Source of the DNA: Corallococcus interemptor
GTDB taxonomy: Bacteria; Myxococcota; Myxococcia; Myxococcales; Myxococcaceae
Direction of reading: 5' to 3'
Assembly: GCF_003668875.1 (NCBI RefSeq)
Contig: NZ_RAWM01000035.1
Coordinates: forward strand, 1 to 64,000
DNA: 64,000 nucleotides
Shown: positions 25,970 to 35,076 of the stretch, one piece after another
Numbering within the stretch: the stretch's first letter is position 1
Layout: each line of letters starts with the position of its first letter
The notes under the pieces: model-generated
What the model was told of the DNA's origin: nothing
Database searches by the model: none
What the model saw: only the letters and a program-made list of their open reading frames with translations
Program-made: the position numbers and the translations under genes

Positions 25970-27007
25970 TTAGAAGAGCGCCCCTTGTGGGGAGCTGGGG
26001 GGCGGCGTCTTCTTGAAGTACTGGTAGGTGCGCAGCGTGGCGGTGCGGCCGCGGGGCGTGCGCATGAGGAAGCCCTCCTGCATGAGGAAGGGCTCGTAGA
26101 CGTCCTCGATGGTGTCGCGCTGTTCGCCCACGCTCGCGGCGATGGTCTCCACGCCCACCGGGCCGCCGCCGAACTTCTCCAGGATGGTCAGCAGAATCTT
26201 GCGGTCCATCGCGTCCAGGCCGCTGGCGTCCACGCCCAGGCGGCTGAGCGAATCATGCGCCAGGTCGTAGGTGATGCGGCCGTTGCCCTCCACCTGGGCG
26301 AAGTCGCGCAGGCGGCGCAAGAGCCGGTTGGCGATGCGGGGCGTGCCGCGCGAGCGGGTGGAGACCTCGCGGCTGGCGGCGCGGTCCATGGGCACGCCGA
26401 GGATGCGCGCGGAGCGGTCCAGGATCTGCTCCAGGAACTTCGGCTCGTAGTACTCCAGGCGATCCTGAATCTGGAAGCGGTCGCGCAAGGGGGACGTGAG
26501 CAGGCCCGTGCGCGTGGTGGCGCCCACCAGCGTGAAGGGCGGCAAATCGATCTTCATCGCGCGGGCGGCGGGCCCGGTGTCGATGGTGATGTCCAGCCGG
26601 AAGTCCTCCATGGCCGGGTAGAGGTATTCCTCCACGGCGGCGTTGAGGCGGTGGATCTCGTCGATGAAGAGGATGTCCCGCTCGTTCAGGTTGGTGAGCA
26701 GGCCCGCCAGGTCGCCCTTCTTCTCCAGCGCGGGGCCGCTGGTGACGTGGATGCCCACGCCCAGCTCGTTCGCGATGATGTGCGCGAGCGACGTCTTGCC
26801 CAGGCCCGGGGGGCCGGAGAACAGACAGTGGTCCAGCGCGTCACCCCGGCTCCTGGCCGCGGCCACGTACACCTTGAGCTTTTCGACGACCGTCCCCTGC
26901 CCCACGTACTCGTCGAAGGTGCGCGGGCGCAGGGAGGCCTCCAGCCGGATGTCTTCCGGCTGAACATCTCCCGAGAGGGTGTCGTCGGACTTCCTCGCCA
27001 TCGCCAT
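25970..27007 (-). CDS. ruvB: Holliday junction branch-migration ATPase RuvB
   Basis: The 345-residue protein is a complete RuvB: the N-terminal [12 protein letters not shown], Walker [10 protein letters not shown], Walker [10 protein letters not shown], sensor [17 protein letters not shown], the Arg-finger-bearing region and the C-terminal winged helix ([32 protein letters not shown]). RuvB drives branch migration with RuvA. In this genome it is about 3 kb from ruvC-ruvA, separated by an MBL hydrolase and a lipoprotein gene on mixed strands. The start is the ATG at 27007; another lies two codons downstream. Confidence 0.95.
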   Translation of the reverse strand: MAMARKSDDTLSGDVQPEDIRLEASLRPRTFDEYVGQGTVVEKLKVYVAAARSRGDALDHCLFSGPPGLGKTSLAHIIANELGVGIHVTSGPALEKKGDLAGLLTNLNERDILFIDEIHRLNAAVEEYLYPAMEDFRLDITIDTGPAARAMKIDLPPFTLVGATTRTGLLTSPLRDRFQIQDRLEYYEPKFLEQILDRSARILGVPMDRAASREVSTRSRGTPRIANRLLRRLRDFAQVEGNGRITYDLAHDSLSRLGVDASGLDAMDRKILLTILEKFGGGPVGVETIAASVGEQRDTIEDVYEPFLMQEGFLMRTPRGRTATLRTYQYFKKTPPPSSPQGALF

Positions 27008-27126
27008 TGCGACCCTATACAGCGAAGGGGCCACATGTCGCTGCCCTTCTGGCGGCGCTAGAGTCCGAGTGGCACGCCGACCGGCCAGCCAGGGGGGCTG
27101 CTCCCCTGCCCGAAGGGAGTCGCGTC

Positions 27127-28212
27127 ATGATTTCCGCTTCCGCCCCGTTCCGTCCCCTGCCCCTCCTGCCCGAGGCCCGCGCCGAGCGTTCGCCCGGCGC
27201 CCGGCTGCAGAAGCTGCGCCGCGCCACGCTGGAGGCCCGCGAGGCCTTCGTCCGGGAGGGCCCGGTGGCGGCGGTGGCCACGTGCGACCTCATCACGTTC
27301 CCCTACCCCACCCTGTTCGCGTTCAGCGGCGCGGCGCTGTCACCCGCACCGTACGTGATGATGACCAACCGCATGCAGGTGGTGCAGTTCGCGGAGGCCG
27401 GCACCGGCCAGCGGCGCACGCTGCTCTTCAACCCCACCGACTACGAGCGGGGCCACGCGGCGCCCTTCTACCGCGCGCTGCGCGAGCGCTACGGCGCGTT
27501 CCTGTCCGACAAGGTGATGTCCACCCGCCACGGCACGGTGCAGACCCACCTGGAGCAGCTGGGGCTGACGCCGTCGGACGTGGACTACCTGGCCTTCGAC
27601 CACCTGCACATCCAGGACCTGCGCGGCTGGCTGGGCGGCGACGGCACCCCGCCCGTCTTCCCCCGGGCGAAGCTGCTGGTGCAGCGCGCGGAGTGGACCA
27701 TGGTGAAGCACCTGCACCCCATGCAGCACGTGTGGTTCGTGCCCGGGGGCGCGGACATCCCCGAGGAGCGCGTGGTGCTGCTGGACGGGGACACGTGGCT
27801 GGGCCAGGGCGCGGCGCTGCTCAGCACGCCCGGCCACACGCAGGGGAACATGTCCCTGGCGGTGGCCACCGCGAATGAAGTCTTCGTCGTCAGCGAGAAC
27901 GGCGTGAGCACGGAGAGCTACACGCCGCTGTTGTCGCGCATCCCCGGCGTGCGCCGCTTCGCGGAGCAGATGGGCTGGGAGGTGGTGCTCAACGGCAACA
28001 CGCGCGAGGACTCGCTGGAGCAGTACGCGTCCATGGTGGTGGAGAAGCTCTTCGCGGGCCCGTCCGCGCACGACGCGTCGTTCGTGAACTTCCACCCGTC
28101 GTCGCTGCTCACCGCGCACCTGTTGGCCCCGGGCCTGGGGCCCACCGTGGTGCTGCCCGCGCCGAACACGGGCGGGCTGCACCCCACGCCCGCGGTGCGG
28201 CGCGCGGCGTAG
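27127..28212 (+). CDS. metallo-beta-lactamase-fold hydrolase, divergent
   Basis: The 361-residue protein has an MBL-like core: DYLAFDHLHIQDLRGWL in the position of the HxHxDH loop, LLSTPGHTQGNMSL for the second His, and a C-terminal NFHPSSLLT. The first motif reads H-L-H-I-Q-D rather than the canonical H-x-H-x-D-H, and the usual metal-bridging Asp appears replaced in SENGVST, so metal binding may differ. The unusual N-terminal ~90 residues do not match the core fold. No signal peptide is visible. The ATG at 27127 avoids overlap with the divergent ruvB promoter. The substrate is unknown. Confidence 0.7.
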   Translation: MISASAPFRPLPLLPEARAERSPGARLQKLRRATLEAREAFVREGPVAAVATCDLITFPYPTLFAFSGAALSPAPYVMMTNRMQVVQFAEAGTGQRRTLLFNPTDYERGHAAPFYRALRERYGAFLSDKVMSTRHGTVQTHLEQLGLTPSDVDYLAFDHLHIQDLRGWLGGDGTPPVFPRAKLLVQRAEWTMVKHLHPMQHVWFVPGGADIPEERVVLLDGDTWLGQGAALLSTPGHTQGNMSLAVATANEVFVVSENGVSTESYTPLLSRIPGVRRFAEQMGWEVVLNGNTREDSLEQYASMVVEKLFAGPSAHDASFVNFHPSSLLTAHLLAPGLGPTVVLPAPNTGGLHPTPAVRRAA

Positions 28213-28215
28213 CGC

Positions 28216-29700
28216 CTAGCGCTCCAGCCAGGCGCAGCGGGCCGCGGGGAGGAAGGGCAGCGCCCAGGGCTCCTCGCCCTGGTCCATGTCCGTGGCGATG
28301 AAGAAGATGGAGCCTCCCGCGCGCACGAACCCCCGGGGGTTCGCGCTCAGCCCCGCGGGGGCGATGTCGCGCATCGGGTCCGCGTGGCCCGGGTCTCCGT
28401 TGGAGAACCAGCCCTCGCGGCCCCGCCCGGCCGTGGTCGCGGAGAAGAAGAGCCACCCGTCCGCCGCCGCGAAGGCCATGGGGTTGCTGCTTCCGGTGCC
28501 CGGCTCCAGGTCCTGCACCAGCACCGTGCCCTGCGCCGTGCCGTCGCTTCGCCACAGCTCGCGGCCGTGCGCGCCGTCCTCCGCCGCGAAGTACAGCCGG
28601 CCGTCCATCACCGTCATCCCGCCAGGCAGCGAACCCCGGGGCCCCGGCCACAGGTCCTTCACCATGCGGGTGCCCAGGAACGTGCCGTCGCTCTTCCACA
28701 GCTCGCCGCCGTGGAGCCTGTCCCCGGGCTCGCCGAAGAAGCCCTCCGCGCCGGCCATGAAGTACACGGCGCTGCCCAGCGGCGTGAGCTGCGCCGGGTA
28801 GTCCCCCGGGAAGTGCAGGAGCGGGAAGGTGAGCAGGGGCTGGCCCCACGTCACCCAGAGGTCCGCCTCGCCAAAGCCCGTGTCCACGAGGAAGAAGAGG
28901 CGGTCCCTCCCCGCGGGCGTCAGCGAGAAGAGGATGGACTGCTCCGGCGCCCGGAAGAGCACCCGCGAGGTGCCGGTGCGGCCGTCCAACAGCCACAGCG
29001 TCACCGCGTCGCCGTACGACACCAGCGCCAGCTTGCCGTTCCACTCCGTCAGGTCGTCCAGGTACAGCGAGCCCGGGCCGGGCGAAAACTCCTGCGTGAG
29101 CTGCGTGCCCCGCGCCGTGCCGTCCGTGCTCCACAGCTCGCGGCCGTGCACGCCGTCATCCGCGGTGAAGTACAGCCGCGCGCCCACCACCGTCAGCGCC
29201 TCGGGCGCGCTGCCCTGTGCCCCGCGCCGGAGGTCCGCCACCAGCACCGTGCCCCGCGCGGTGCCGTCCGACAGCCACAGCTCCGGTCCATGCGCCCCGT
29301 CGTCCGCGACGAAGAACAGCCGGCCGCCCATCCGCGTGAGGAAGCGCGGCGTGCTGCCGTACGCGCCCGGCCGGAGGTCCGCCACCCGGCGCGCCTCCGG
29401 GGCGCTCCCGTCCGTCACCCACAGCTCGCGGCCGGACACGCCGTCGTCCGCGGAGAAGAAGACGCGCCCGCCCGCCTCCACCAGCCCCTCCGGGGTCGAG
29501 CCCTCCGCGCCGCGCCGCACGTCGCCCACGGGCCGCGCCGAAGGGCCACAGGGCTGCGACGTCCCAGACACCGTCGGCTCCGCCTCCAGCGCCGCCGACG
29601 CCTCACCCACCACAGACACGTCCTCTCCGTCCGCGGTGCCGCACCCGATGACGCCGGTGAGCAGCAGCACGACGACCGGAACACCACGCCACGCCGCCAT
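28216..29700 (-). CDS. lipoprotein with ELWxxDGT repeats
   Basis: The 494-residue protein has a lipoprotein signal (VVVLLLTGVIGC) and then 7-8 tandem units of about 45-50 residues. Each contains a form of F(F/V)xADDGxxGxELWxxDGT followed by GTxxVxDLxPGxxGSxP, e.g. ELWVTDGS, ELWLSDGT, ELWSTDGT, ELWKSDGT and ELWRSDGT. Such repeats probably form a beta-propeller on the cell surface; binding partners are unknown. The ATG at 29700 is chosen for AGGAGG 8 nt upstream. One middle repeat (around TLWLLDGRTGTSRVLF) is degenerate. Confidence 0.8.
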   Translation of the reverse strand: MAAWRGVPVVVLLLTGVIGCGTADGEDVSVVGEASAALEAEPTVSGTSQPCGPSARPVGDVRRGAEGSTPEGLVEAGGRVFFSADDGVSGRELWVTDGSAPEARRVADLRPGAYGSTPRFLTRMGGRLFFVADDGAHGPELWLSDGTARGTVLVADLRRGAQGSAPEALTVVGARLYFTADDGVHGRELWSTDGTARGTQLTQEFSPGPGSLYLDDLTEWNGKLALVSYGDAVTLWLLDGRTGTSRVLFRAPEQSILFSLTPAGRDRLFFLVDTGFGEADLWVTWGQPLLTFPLLHFPGDYPAQLTPLGSAVYFMAGAEGFFGEPGDRLHGGELWKSDGTFLGTRMVKDLWPGPRGSLPGGMTVMDGRLYFAAEDGAHGRELWRSDGTAQGTVLVQDLEPGTGSSNPMAFAAADGWLFFSATTAGRGREGWFSNGDPGHADPMRDIAPAGLSANPRGFVRAGGSIFFIATDMDQGEEPWALPFLPAARCAWLER

Positions 29701-29986
29701 GACGCACGCCTCCTGGGAGCGAGCCAGGTCCTTCCGGACCGCCCCACCGGTGCTGGAAATTGGTGTCTTCAGCGGAATGGGCCAGCTCATGGCCGGCCAG
29801 GATGGCTCGGGGGTGTCAGCCCGTGAGCGGCGCGGAGCGCCCTTTGATGCCTGAGGAACGGCGCGGGCGTCCGCCGTGCGACGTCGGCGGCTTCCTACTG
29901 AAAAGAGTGTTGCGCGTATCTTTCCGGGATTTCACGCCCTGTGAAACACCGCGTCTTGCCCTGGGGGGCCGCGCGGTGTCCGGAGG

Positions 29987-30601
29987 TCACGGCGTGGAGC
30001 GCAGGGACTTGAGGGCTTCGCGGAAGAGCGCCTGGAAGTTGGTGTCCGGGCCCAGCCGCTCGATGACGACGTCCGCGGCCTTCTCCGCCTGGGGCTGCTT
30101 GTAGCCCAGGTTGAGCAGCGCGGAGACGAGGTCCGCCTTGTTGCTGGAGGTGACGGGCGCCTTGGGCGTGGTGCCCTTCGCGATGCCTTCGGAGTGGAGG
30201 TTGCGCACCTTCTCCTTGAGCTCCAGGACGAGCCGCTCCGCGGTCTTCTTGCCCACGCCGTGGATCTTCGCGAGCCGGCTCGTCTCACCGCGCGACAGCG
30301 CCGCGATGAGCTCGCCCACCTCCATGCCGGACATCACGCCCAGGGCCATGCGCGGGCCGACGCGGGACACGGTGTTGAGCAGCTGGAAGAGTTCCTCCTC
30401 CGCGGGGGAGAGGAAGCCGAAGAGCTCGAAGGCGTCCTCGCGCACCACGGTGCGGATGCGCAGGTCCACCGGCTGGCCATCCGCGGGCAGCTTGCCCAGC
30501 GACACGGTGGACAGGTTCACGCGGTAGCCCACGCCGTTCACGTCGACGACGGCGTCTTCAGGACCCTTCTCCAACACGTTGCCACGCAGCCGGGCGATCA
30601 T
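29987..30601 (-). CDS. ruvA: Holliday junction DNA-binding protein RuvA
   Basis: The 204-residue protein has the three RuvA domains: the OB-fold (MIARLRGNVLEKGPEDAVVDVNGVGYRV), the tandem helix-hairpin-helix region (LLNTVSRVGPRMALGVMSG and LAKIHGVGKKTAERLVLELKEK), and the C-terminal three-helix domain that contacts RuvB (KADLVSALLNLGYKQPQAEKAADVV). The ATG overlaps the ruvC stop in an ATGA, so translation is coupled. It binds the four-way junction and loads RuvB. Confidence 0.95.
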   Translation of the reverse strand: MIARLRGNVLEKGPEDAVVDVNGVGYRVNLSTVSLGKLPADGQPVDLRIRTVVREDAFELFGFLSPAEEELFQLLNTVSRVGPRMALGVMSGMEVGELIAALSRGETSRLAKIHGVGKKTAERLVLELKEKVRNLHSEGIAKGTTPKAPVTSSNKADLVSALLNLGYKQPQAEKAADVVIERLGPDTNFQALFREALKSLRSTP

Positions 30602-31179
30602 CGGCGGGCCTCCGGGCGCTGGTAGGCGGACGACAGGCGGTCCGCGAGCACCGACGCGGCCCCCTTGCGCTTGCCGTTCCCAGGCGAGACGGCGCGGGGC
30701 ATGCCCACGCGGAAATGGTTGAGATGGCACAGCGCGACGGCGAGCGCGTCGCTGGCATCCGCGCGCTCCAGCGTCGCTTCATCCACGCCCAAGAGCGTGC
30801 GCACCATGCGCGCCACGGCGTCCTTGCCGCCCGCGCCGCTGGCGCCCACGGACTTCTTCACGCTCGCGGGGGCGTACTCGTGCACGGGCAGGCCGGCCTG
30901 CGCCGCGGCGAGCAGCGCCACGCCGCGCGCATGGCCCAGCACCAGGGCGCTCCGGGCGTTGCGGAAGGTGAACAGGCCTTCCACGGCCACGGCCTCCGGC
31001 TGGTAGCGCTGGAGCGCGGCGCTCAAGGCGGCGTGCAGGTCCTTCAGGCGTTCAGCGAGGGGCGCGGACTCCACCACCTTGATGACGCCATGGCCCAGGT
31101 GCACGAGCTTGCTCTTCTTCTCCTCCACCACCCCGAAGCCCATGAAGCGGCTGCCAGGGTCCACGCCGAGTACCCGCAC
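30598..31179 (-). CDS. ruvC: Holliday junction resolvase RuvC
   Basis: The 193-residue protein begins MRVLGVDPGSRFMGFGVV with the first catalytic Asp, continues with VAVEGLFTFRNARSALVLGHARG holding the catalytic Glu, and has the paired acidic residues in ERADASDALAVALCHLN. These form the RNase H-like active centre that cuts junctions. It precedes ruvA with a 4-nt overlap and follows yebC by 35 bp. The C-terminal ~20 residues form a basic tail of variable type. Confidence 0.95.
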   Translation of the reverse strand: MRVLGVDPGSRFMGFGVVEEKKSKLVHLGHGVIKVVESAPLAERLKDLHAALSAALQRYQPEAVAVEGLFTFRNARSALVLGHARGVALLAAAQAGLPVHEYAPASVKKSVGASGAGGKDAVARMVRTLLGVDEATLERADASDALAVALCHLNHFRVGMPRAVSPGNGKRKGAASVLADRLSSAYQRPEARR

Positions 31180-31214
31180 CGGCCCGTTCCTTTCCCACGC
31201 GCCCCTTCAGGGGC

Positions 31215-31964
31215 TCACGTGGACAGCGACTCCATCAGGGACTCGTCGATTTCGAAGTTGGCGTGCACGTGCTGCACGTCATCGTTGTCGTCGAGCGCGT
31301 CCATCAGCTTCAACAGGCGCTTCGCGTTGTCGCCTTCCACCTTCACGGTGTTCTGCGGCACGAAGGTCCACTTCTGTTCGCCCAGCGGCAGGCCCACGGC
31401 CTCCAGCTTGGAGCCCACCGCGTGCAGGTCCGCCGGGGCGGTGCGCACCTCGAAGCCGTCTGGCCCCTGGTCCACGACGTCCTCCGCGCCCGCCTCCAGG
31501 GCCTGCTCCATCACCTGGTCCTCGGTGGGGCCGGGCTTCACGGTGATGACGCCCTTCTTGTGGAACATCCAGCCCACGGCGCCCTCCGAGCCCATGTTCC
31601 CGCCGTAGTTGCTCAGGAGGTTGCGCACGTCGCTGGCGGAGCGGTTCCGGTTGTCGGTGAGGCACTCGATGATGAGCGCGACGCCGCCGGGGCCGTAGCC
31701 CTCGTACGTCACCTCTTCGTAGGACTCGCCGGCCAGCTCGCCCGTGCCCTTCTTGATGGCCCGCTCGATGGTGTCGCGCGGGATGTTGGACTCGCGCGCC
31801 TGGGCCACGGCCACGCGCAGGCGGGCGTTGCTGGCCGGGTCACCGCCGCCCAGCCGCGCGGCGACGGTCATCTCCTTGATGGCCTTGGAGTAGAGCTTGC
31901 CCTTGGCCACGCCCAGGACGGCGTTGCGGCGCTTGAGTTTCGACCATCGGTTGTGACCGGACAT
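31215..31964 (-). CDS. yebC: YebC/PmpR-family protein (TACO1-like)
   Basis: The 249-residue protein carries the family signature at its start (MSGHNRWSKLKRRNAVLGVAKGKLYSKAIKEM), followed by RESNIPRDTIERAIKKGTGE and YEGYGPGGVALIIECLTDNRNRSASDVR. The family includes proposed transcription regulators and TACO1-like translation factors that relieve ribosome stalling. It sits directly upstream of ruvC-ruvA, a common arrangement in many bacteria. Length and motifs are normal. Confidence 0.93.
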   Translation of the reverse strand: MSGHNRWSKLKRRNAVLGVAKGKLYSKAIKEMTVAARLGGGDPASNARLRVAVAQARESNIPRDTIERAIKKGTGELAGESYEEVTYEGYGPGGVALIIECLTDNRNRSASDVRNLLSNYGGNMGSEGAVGWMFHKKGVITVKPGPTEDQVMEQALEAGAEDVVDQGPDGFEVRTAPADLHAVGSKLEAVGLPLGEQKWTFVPQNTVKVEGDNAKRLLKLMDALDDNDDVQHVHANFEIDESLMESLST

Positions 31965-32051
31965 GGCGGCGGCTTCGGCGAGGGGTGGACGGGCGTTCAG
32001 CCCGTGGCGCTCCCGGCCTTGTGCCCCGAGCAGGCCGCCCGAGTCAAACCC

Positions 32052-33179
32052 CTACGACGCGTCCGGCTCCGGCTCTGGCGCCAGGACGGGCTCGAAGAGG
32101 CGGGGCGGCCCCGCGGACTCCCGGGCGCGCTCACGCTCCTCCACCAGGATGGCGGGCACCAGCACGCCCAGCATGAACAGCCGGGTGGCCGCCTCGTAGG
32201 ACAGGGCCTCCGGGAAGCGGCACTCCAGGAGCATCGCGCGCACGGTGCGCCGCCCGTCGAAGAGGCGCACCACCTGCTCCACGTCCTCCGGCAGTGAGGG
32301 CAGCTCCTGCGACAGCCGGGTGAAGTCCACCGTGAGCCGCGCCGCCAGGGGCAGGCCCTTGACGCGCAGCTGTTCGAAGCGCTCCAGGCCGGGCACCACC
32401 TGGTCGCACAGGAACGCGCGGTCCATGGAGAAGGTGCCCCGGTGCAGCTCCGGGCCGAACGTCACCGTGTACGCGCCCGAGCCGAAGCACACGAGGCGCC
32501 GGAACGCGAGGGTGCCGCGCTCGCCGTGGAAGGTCGCGTCCACCACCAGGCCGTGGCGGAAGACGAGGACGCCCTCCTCCTCCGACAGCACCACCCGCCC
32601 GGAGCGCACGCCGGACAACAGCGCGCGCATCAGGGAGACGAGGGGCAGCGTCGTGGTGTGCGCGTCGTAGACGTCCTCCTCGCCGCGCCGGCCGGCCTTG
32701 AGGCGCGCGAGCACCGCGACGTCGTGCGCATCCACCGGCTCCACCAGGTACTCGTCCGCGCCCACGCCCGCGGCGAGGTCGCGGTGGAACTCCTCCGCGT
32801 GCTTCGCCACCAGCAGCACCGGCAGGTGCGCGGACCTCGGGTCCGCGCGCAGCACGCCGCAGAGGCTGAAGCCGTCGCCGTCCGGCAGGTCCGCGTCGAT
32901 GATGACCAGCCGGGGCAGCGCGTCCTTCGAAATTGTGGGCGCCACGTCCGGCAGCGTCCCCCCTGGCTCCACGCCCAGCCGCGCCAGCGCCGCGCGGGCC
33001 CCGTCCACGAGCACGGGCTCGAAGCCTTCGCGGGCCAGCGCCTCCGCCACCGAGGGCCGCGCCGTCTCCCCCACGAGCAGCACCCAGCCCACGTCCCCAC
33101 CCGGCAGGTCGAGTGCGTCACGACCACCGACGGGCGTGGAGGCTTCAGGGGGTGGTGCGGCGTGCAGGTAGGCAACCAT
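32052..33179 (-). CDS. receiver-like domain plus DUF4388 protein
   Basis: The 375-residue protein begins with a receiver-like domain (about 25-150): WVLLVGETARPSVAEALAREGFEPVLV, then RLVIIDADLPDGDGFSLCGVLRADPRSAHLPVLLVA, with the acceptor Asp in IIDADLPDGDG and the usual Gly-rich turn. A DUF4388-type domain follows (about 170-280: LPLVSLMRALLSGVRSGRVVLSEEEGVLVFRHGLVVDATFHGERGTLAFRRL). The C-terminus is unassigned. It may take part in two-component signalling, though no histidine kinase is nearby. The ATG at 33179 is closest to a ribosome-binding sequence (GGGGA). Confidence 0.72.
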   Translation of the reverse strand: MVAYLHAAPPPEASTPVGGRDALDLPGGDVGWVLLVGETARPSVAEALAREGFEPVLVDGARAALARLGVEPGGTLPDVAPTISKDALPRLVIIDADLPDGDGFSLCGVLRADPRSAHLPVLLVAKHAEEFHRDLAAGVGADEYLVEPVDAHDVAVLARLKAGRRGEEDVYDAHTTTLPLVSLMRALLSGVRSGRVVLSEEEGVLVFRHGLVVDATFHGERGTLAFRRLVCFGSGAYTVTFGPELHRGTFSMDRAFLCDQVVPGLERFEQLRVKGLPLAARLTVDFTRLSQELPSLPEDVEQVVRLFDGRRTVRAMLLECRFPEALSYEAATRLFMLGVLVPAILVEERERARESAGPPRLFEPVLAPEPEPDAS

Positions 33180-33286
33180 GGATTCCCCATTCTTCCAGGG
33201 ATCCCAAACAAATGTACAACCTGCCCCCAAGTCCCTGGATTCGTTGGGTTTTGGCCAGGCTGCATCCCAAGCTAGGGTGCGCGCCC

Positions 33287-33946
33287 ATGACGCGCCTTGG
33301 ATTGCTGCTCGCCCTTCTCGTCGTGCCCGCGTGGGCCTCTGCCCAGGAAGCCGAAGTGTCCTTTTCCCAGGAGGACCCGCTGGGCTCCGTGGTGGCGCCG
33401 GTGATGCTGCCCGCGGGGGCGACGGCGCTCTATGGCTATACGGGCGCGCCGGAGGTGGGGCTGGGGTTCCGGCAGGGCCTGGGCGCGCTGGAGGTGGAGG
33501 CGCGGGCGCGCTTCGACTGGTTCAAGCTGGGCGCGTCGCTGGAGCTGGTGGGCCGCAAGGAGGTGGTGCGGCGCGGGGCGTTCAGCCTGGCGCCGACGCT
33601 GGGCCTGGGCCTCGTGCTCAACTCCGGCTCCACGTACATGGACGACGACAACTTCTCCGGCGTGCTGGTGCGCATCCTGCCGGGGATGGTGGCGGGCTTC
33701 CGCGTGGCGGACACCGTGGCCTTGCTGGGCCTGGTGGACGTGCCCATCGACCTGGGGCTCACGGGCGACAAGCAGCGCCGCTTCCAGGCGTTGGGAGGCC
33801 TGGGCGTGGAGGTCTACCTGGGCGGCAACGTGTCGCTGCTCGCGGCGGGACAGGTGGGCGTGGAGACGTTCCAGGAGCGCGCGGGCGCGGGCCACACGCG
33901 GCTGGGGCTCACCGGGCGCGTGGGCCTGGGGACGCGGCTGTTCTAG
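33287..33946 (+). CDS. exported beta-rich hypothetical protein (possible outer-membrane barrel)
   Basis: The 219-residue protein has a signal peptide (MTRLGLLLALLVVPAWASAQ) and then alternating hydrophobic strands with Gly/Leu-rich turns (ALYGYTGAPEVGLGFRQGLGALEVEARARFDWFKLGASLELVG...), ending in an aromatic residue (TRLF), as small outer-membrane barrels do. I do not recognise a named family. It has its own promoter region divergent from the receiver/DUF4388 gene and ends 8 bp before a convergent gene. Confidence 0.7.
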   Translation: MTRLGLLLALLVVPAWASAQEAEVSFSQEDPLGSVVAPVMLPAGATALYGYTGAPEVGLGFRQGLGALEVEARARFDWFKLGASLELVGRKEVVRRGAFSLAPTLGLGLVLNSGSTYMDDDNFSGVLVRILPGMVAGFRVADTVALLGLVDVPIDLGLTGDKQRRFQALGGLGVEVYLGGNVSLLAAGQVGVETFQERAGAGHTRLGLTGRVGLGTRLF

Positions 33947-33954
33947 AAGTCACC

Positions 33955-34212
33955 CTAGAAATCCGGCGGCGGGCTCTGGCGCGGCGTGCCCATCAACTCC
34001 AGCGCGCGCATCGCGACGCGGATGAGCGTCTGGGCGCAGGGCTCGCAGCCTCCGCCGCAGCAGTGGGGCCAGCGCCCTTCCGGGTCACGCAGGAGCGGGC
34101 GCACGCTGGACTGGTAGTAGCTGGGGAACTGGAGCTCCTCGCTCGCGCGCGCGAGCGCGTCATCGAGGGACAGGGGCGAGGGGGCGGGAACGTCGGACAC
34201 GCTCCCGTTCAT
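33955..34212 (-). CDS. small Cys-cluster protein
   Basis: This 85-residue protein has a compact cysteine motif, HCCGGGCEPC (CC-x3-C-x2-C), near residues 50-59. It recalls the oxidoreductase-like domain pattern (CCxxGCxxC) of small eukaryotic and bacterial proteins and may bind a metal or FeS cluster. It starts 6 bp downstream of the Fpg-like gene stop, so the two are probably co-transcribed. There is no signal peptide. Function unknown. Confidence 0.65.
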   Translation of the reverse strand: MNGSVSDVPAPSPLSLDDALARASEELQFPSYYQSSVRPLLRDPEGRWPHCCGGGCEPCAQTLIRVAMRALELMGTPRQSPPPDF

Positions 34213-34218
34213 AACAGC

Positions 34219-35076
34219 TCAGAGCAGGGACGTCTGCGCTGGAGCCTCTATCGCGGCGCCGTCCGCGGGCTGGCAGTGCGCACACCAGTGCGTGTTGCGG
34301 CCGACGATGCGCAGATGCGACACGGGCGTGGCGCAGCGGGGACAGGGCGCGCCCGTCTTGCCGAAGACGTTGCGCCGGTGCTTCGCCTGCCCCTGCACGC
34401 CGAACAGGTCGCGCTGCGTGCCGCGTAAGCGCAGGCCCTCTTCCAGCACGTCGCGGATGCCCTGATGCAGCCGGATGATTTCGGAGGGGGACAGGGAGGA
34501 CGCCAGGCGCCGGGGGTCGATGCCCGCGACCCACATGCTCTCGTCCGCGTCGCGGTTGCCCAGCCCCGCGAGCACGCGCTGGTTGAGGAGCACCGTCTTG
34601 AGCGCGCTGCGCCGGCGGCGAAGCAGCTTCGCCAGCACCTCCGGCGTGAAGGCCGCATCCAGCGCCTCCGGCCCCAGTTCCTCCAGCTTGAGCTGCGAGG
34701 CCAACAGCGCAGTGGGCCCCAGCGCCACGCGCGCGTAGCCCAGCGTGTCGGTGAGCTGGAGCTCCTCGTTGCCCTCCAGCGTGAGGACGACGAGCGTCTC
34801 GGGAGGCCGTTCGCTGCCCACGGGCTTGAGCTGCAGCTCGCCCCAGAGCATGAAGTGCAGCGCGAGCGTCTGCCCGTCATCGAGCGTGAGCAGCATGAAC
34901 TTCGCGCGCCGCTCGGCCGCGAGCACCTTGCGGCCCGTGAGGCTCTGGATGAAGTCCGGCGGCGAGGTGAAGCGCACCGCCGCGGGCACCAGCACTTCGG
35001 CGCCCACGAAGCGCCGGCCCACGACGGCCTGCTTCAAGTCGCGCACGATGATTTCGACTTCAGGGACTTCCGCCAC
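34219..35076 (-). CDS. Fpg/Nei-family DNA glycosylase homologue with altered N-terminus
   Basis: The 285-residue protein is clearly of the Fpg/MutM fold: N-terminal EVPEVE, the Lys in RRAKFMLL, the H2TH region around LAGLGNRDADESMW, and the C-terminal zinc finger (C245-x2-C248...C265-x2-C268, with R260 in GRNTHW). Active Fpg starts MPELPEVE and uses Pro2 as nucleophile; here the GTG start (GGGAGG 7 nt upstream) gives MAEVPEVE, with Ala2. The usual IY after GLGN is also changed to RD. It may be inactive, or use the Ala amine as NEIL3 uses Val2. The small Cys protein follows 6 bp downstream. Confidence 0.85.
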   Translation of the reverse strand: MAEVPEVEIIVRDLKQAVVGRRFVGAEVLVPAAVRFTSPPDFIQSLTGRKVLAAERRAKFMLLTLDDGQTLALHFMLWGELQLKPVGSERPPETLVVLTLEGNEELQLTDTLGYARVALGPTALLASQLKLEELGPEALDAAFTPEVLAKLLRRRRSALKTVLLNQRVLAGLGNRDADESMWVAGIDPRRLASSLSPSEIIRLHQGIRDVLEEGLRLRGTQRDLFGVQGQAKHRRNVFGKTGAPCPRCATPVSHLRIVGRNTHWCAHCQPADGAAIEAPAQTSLL

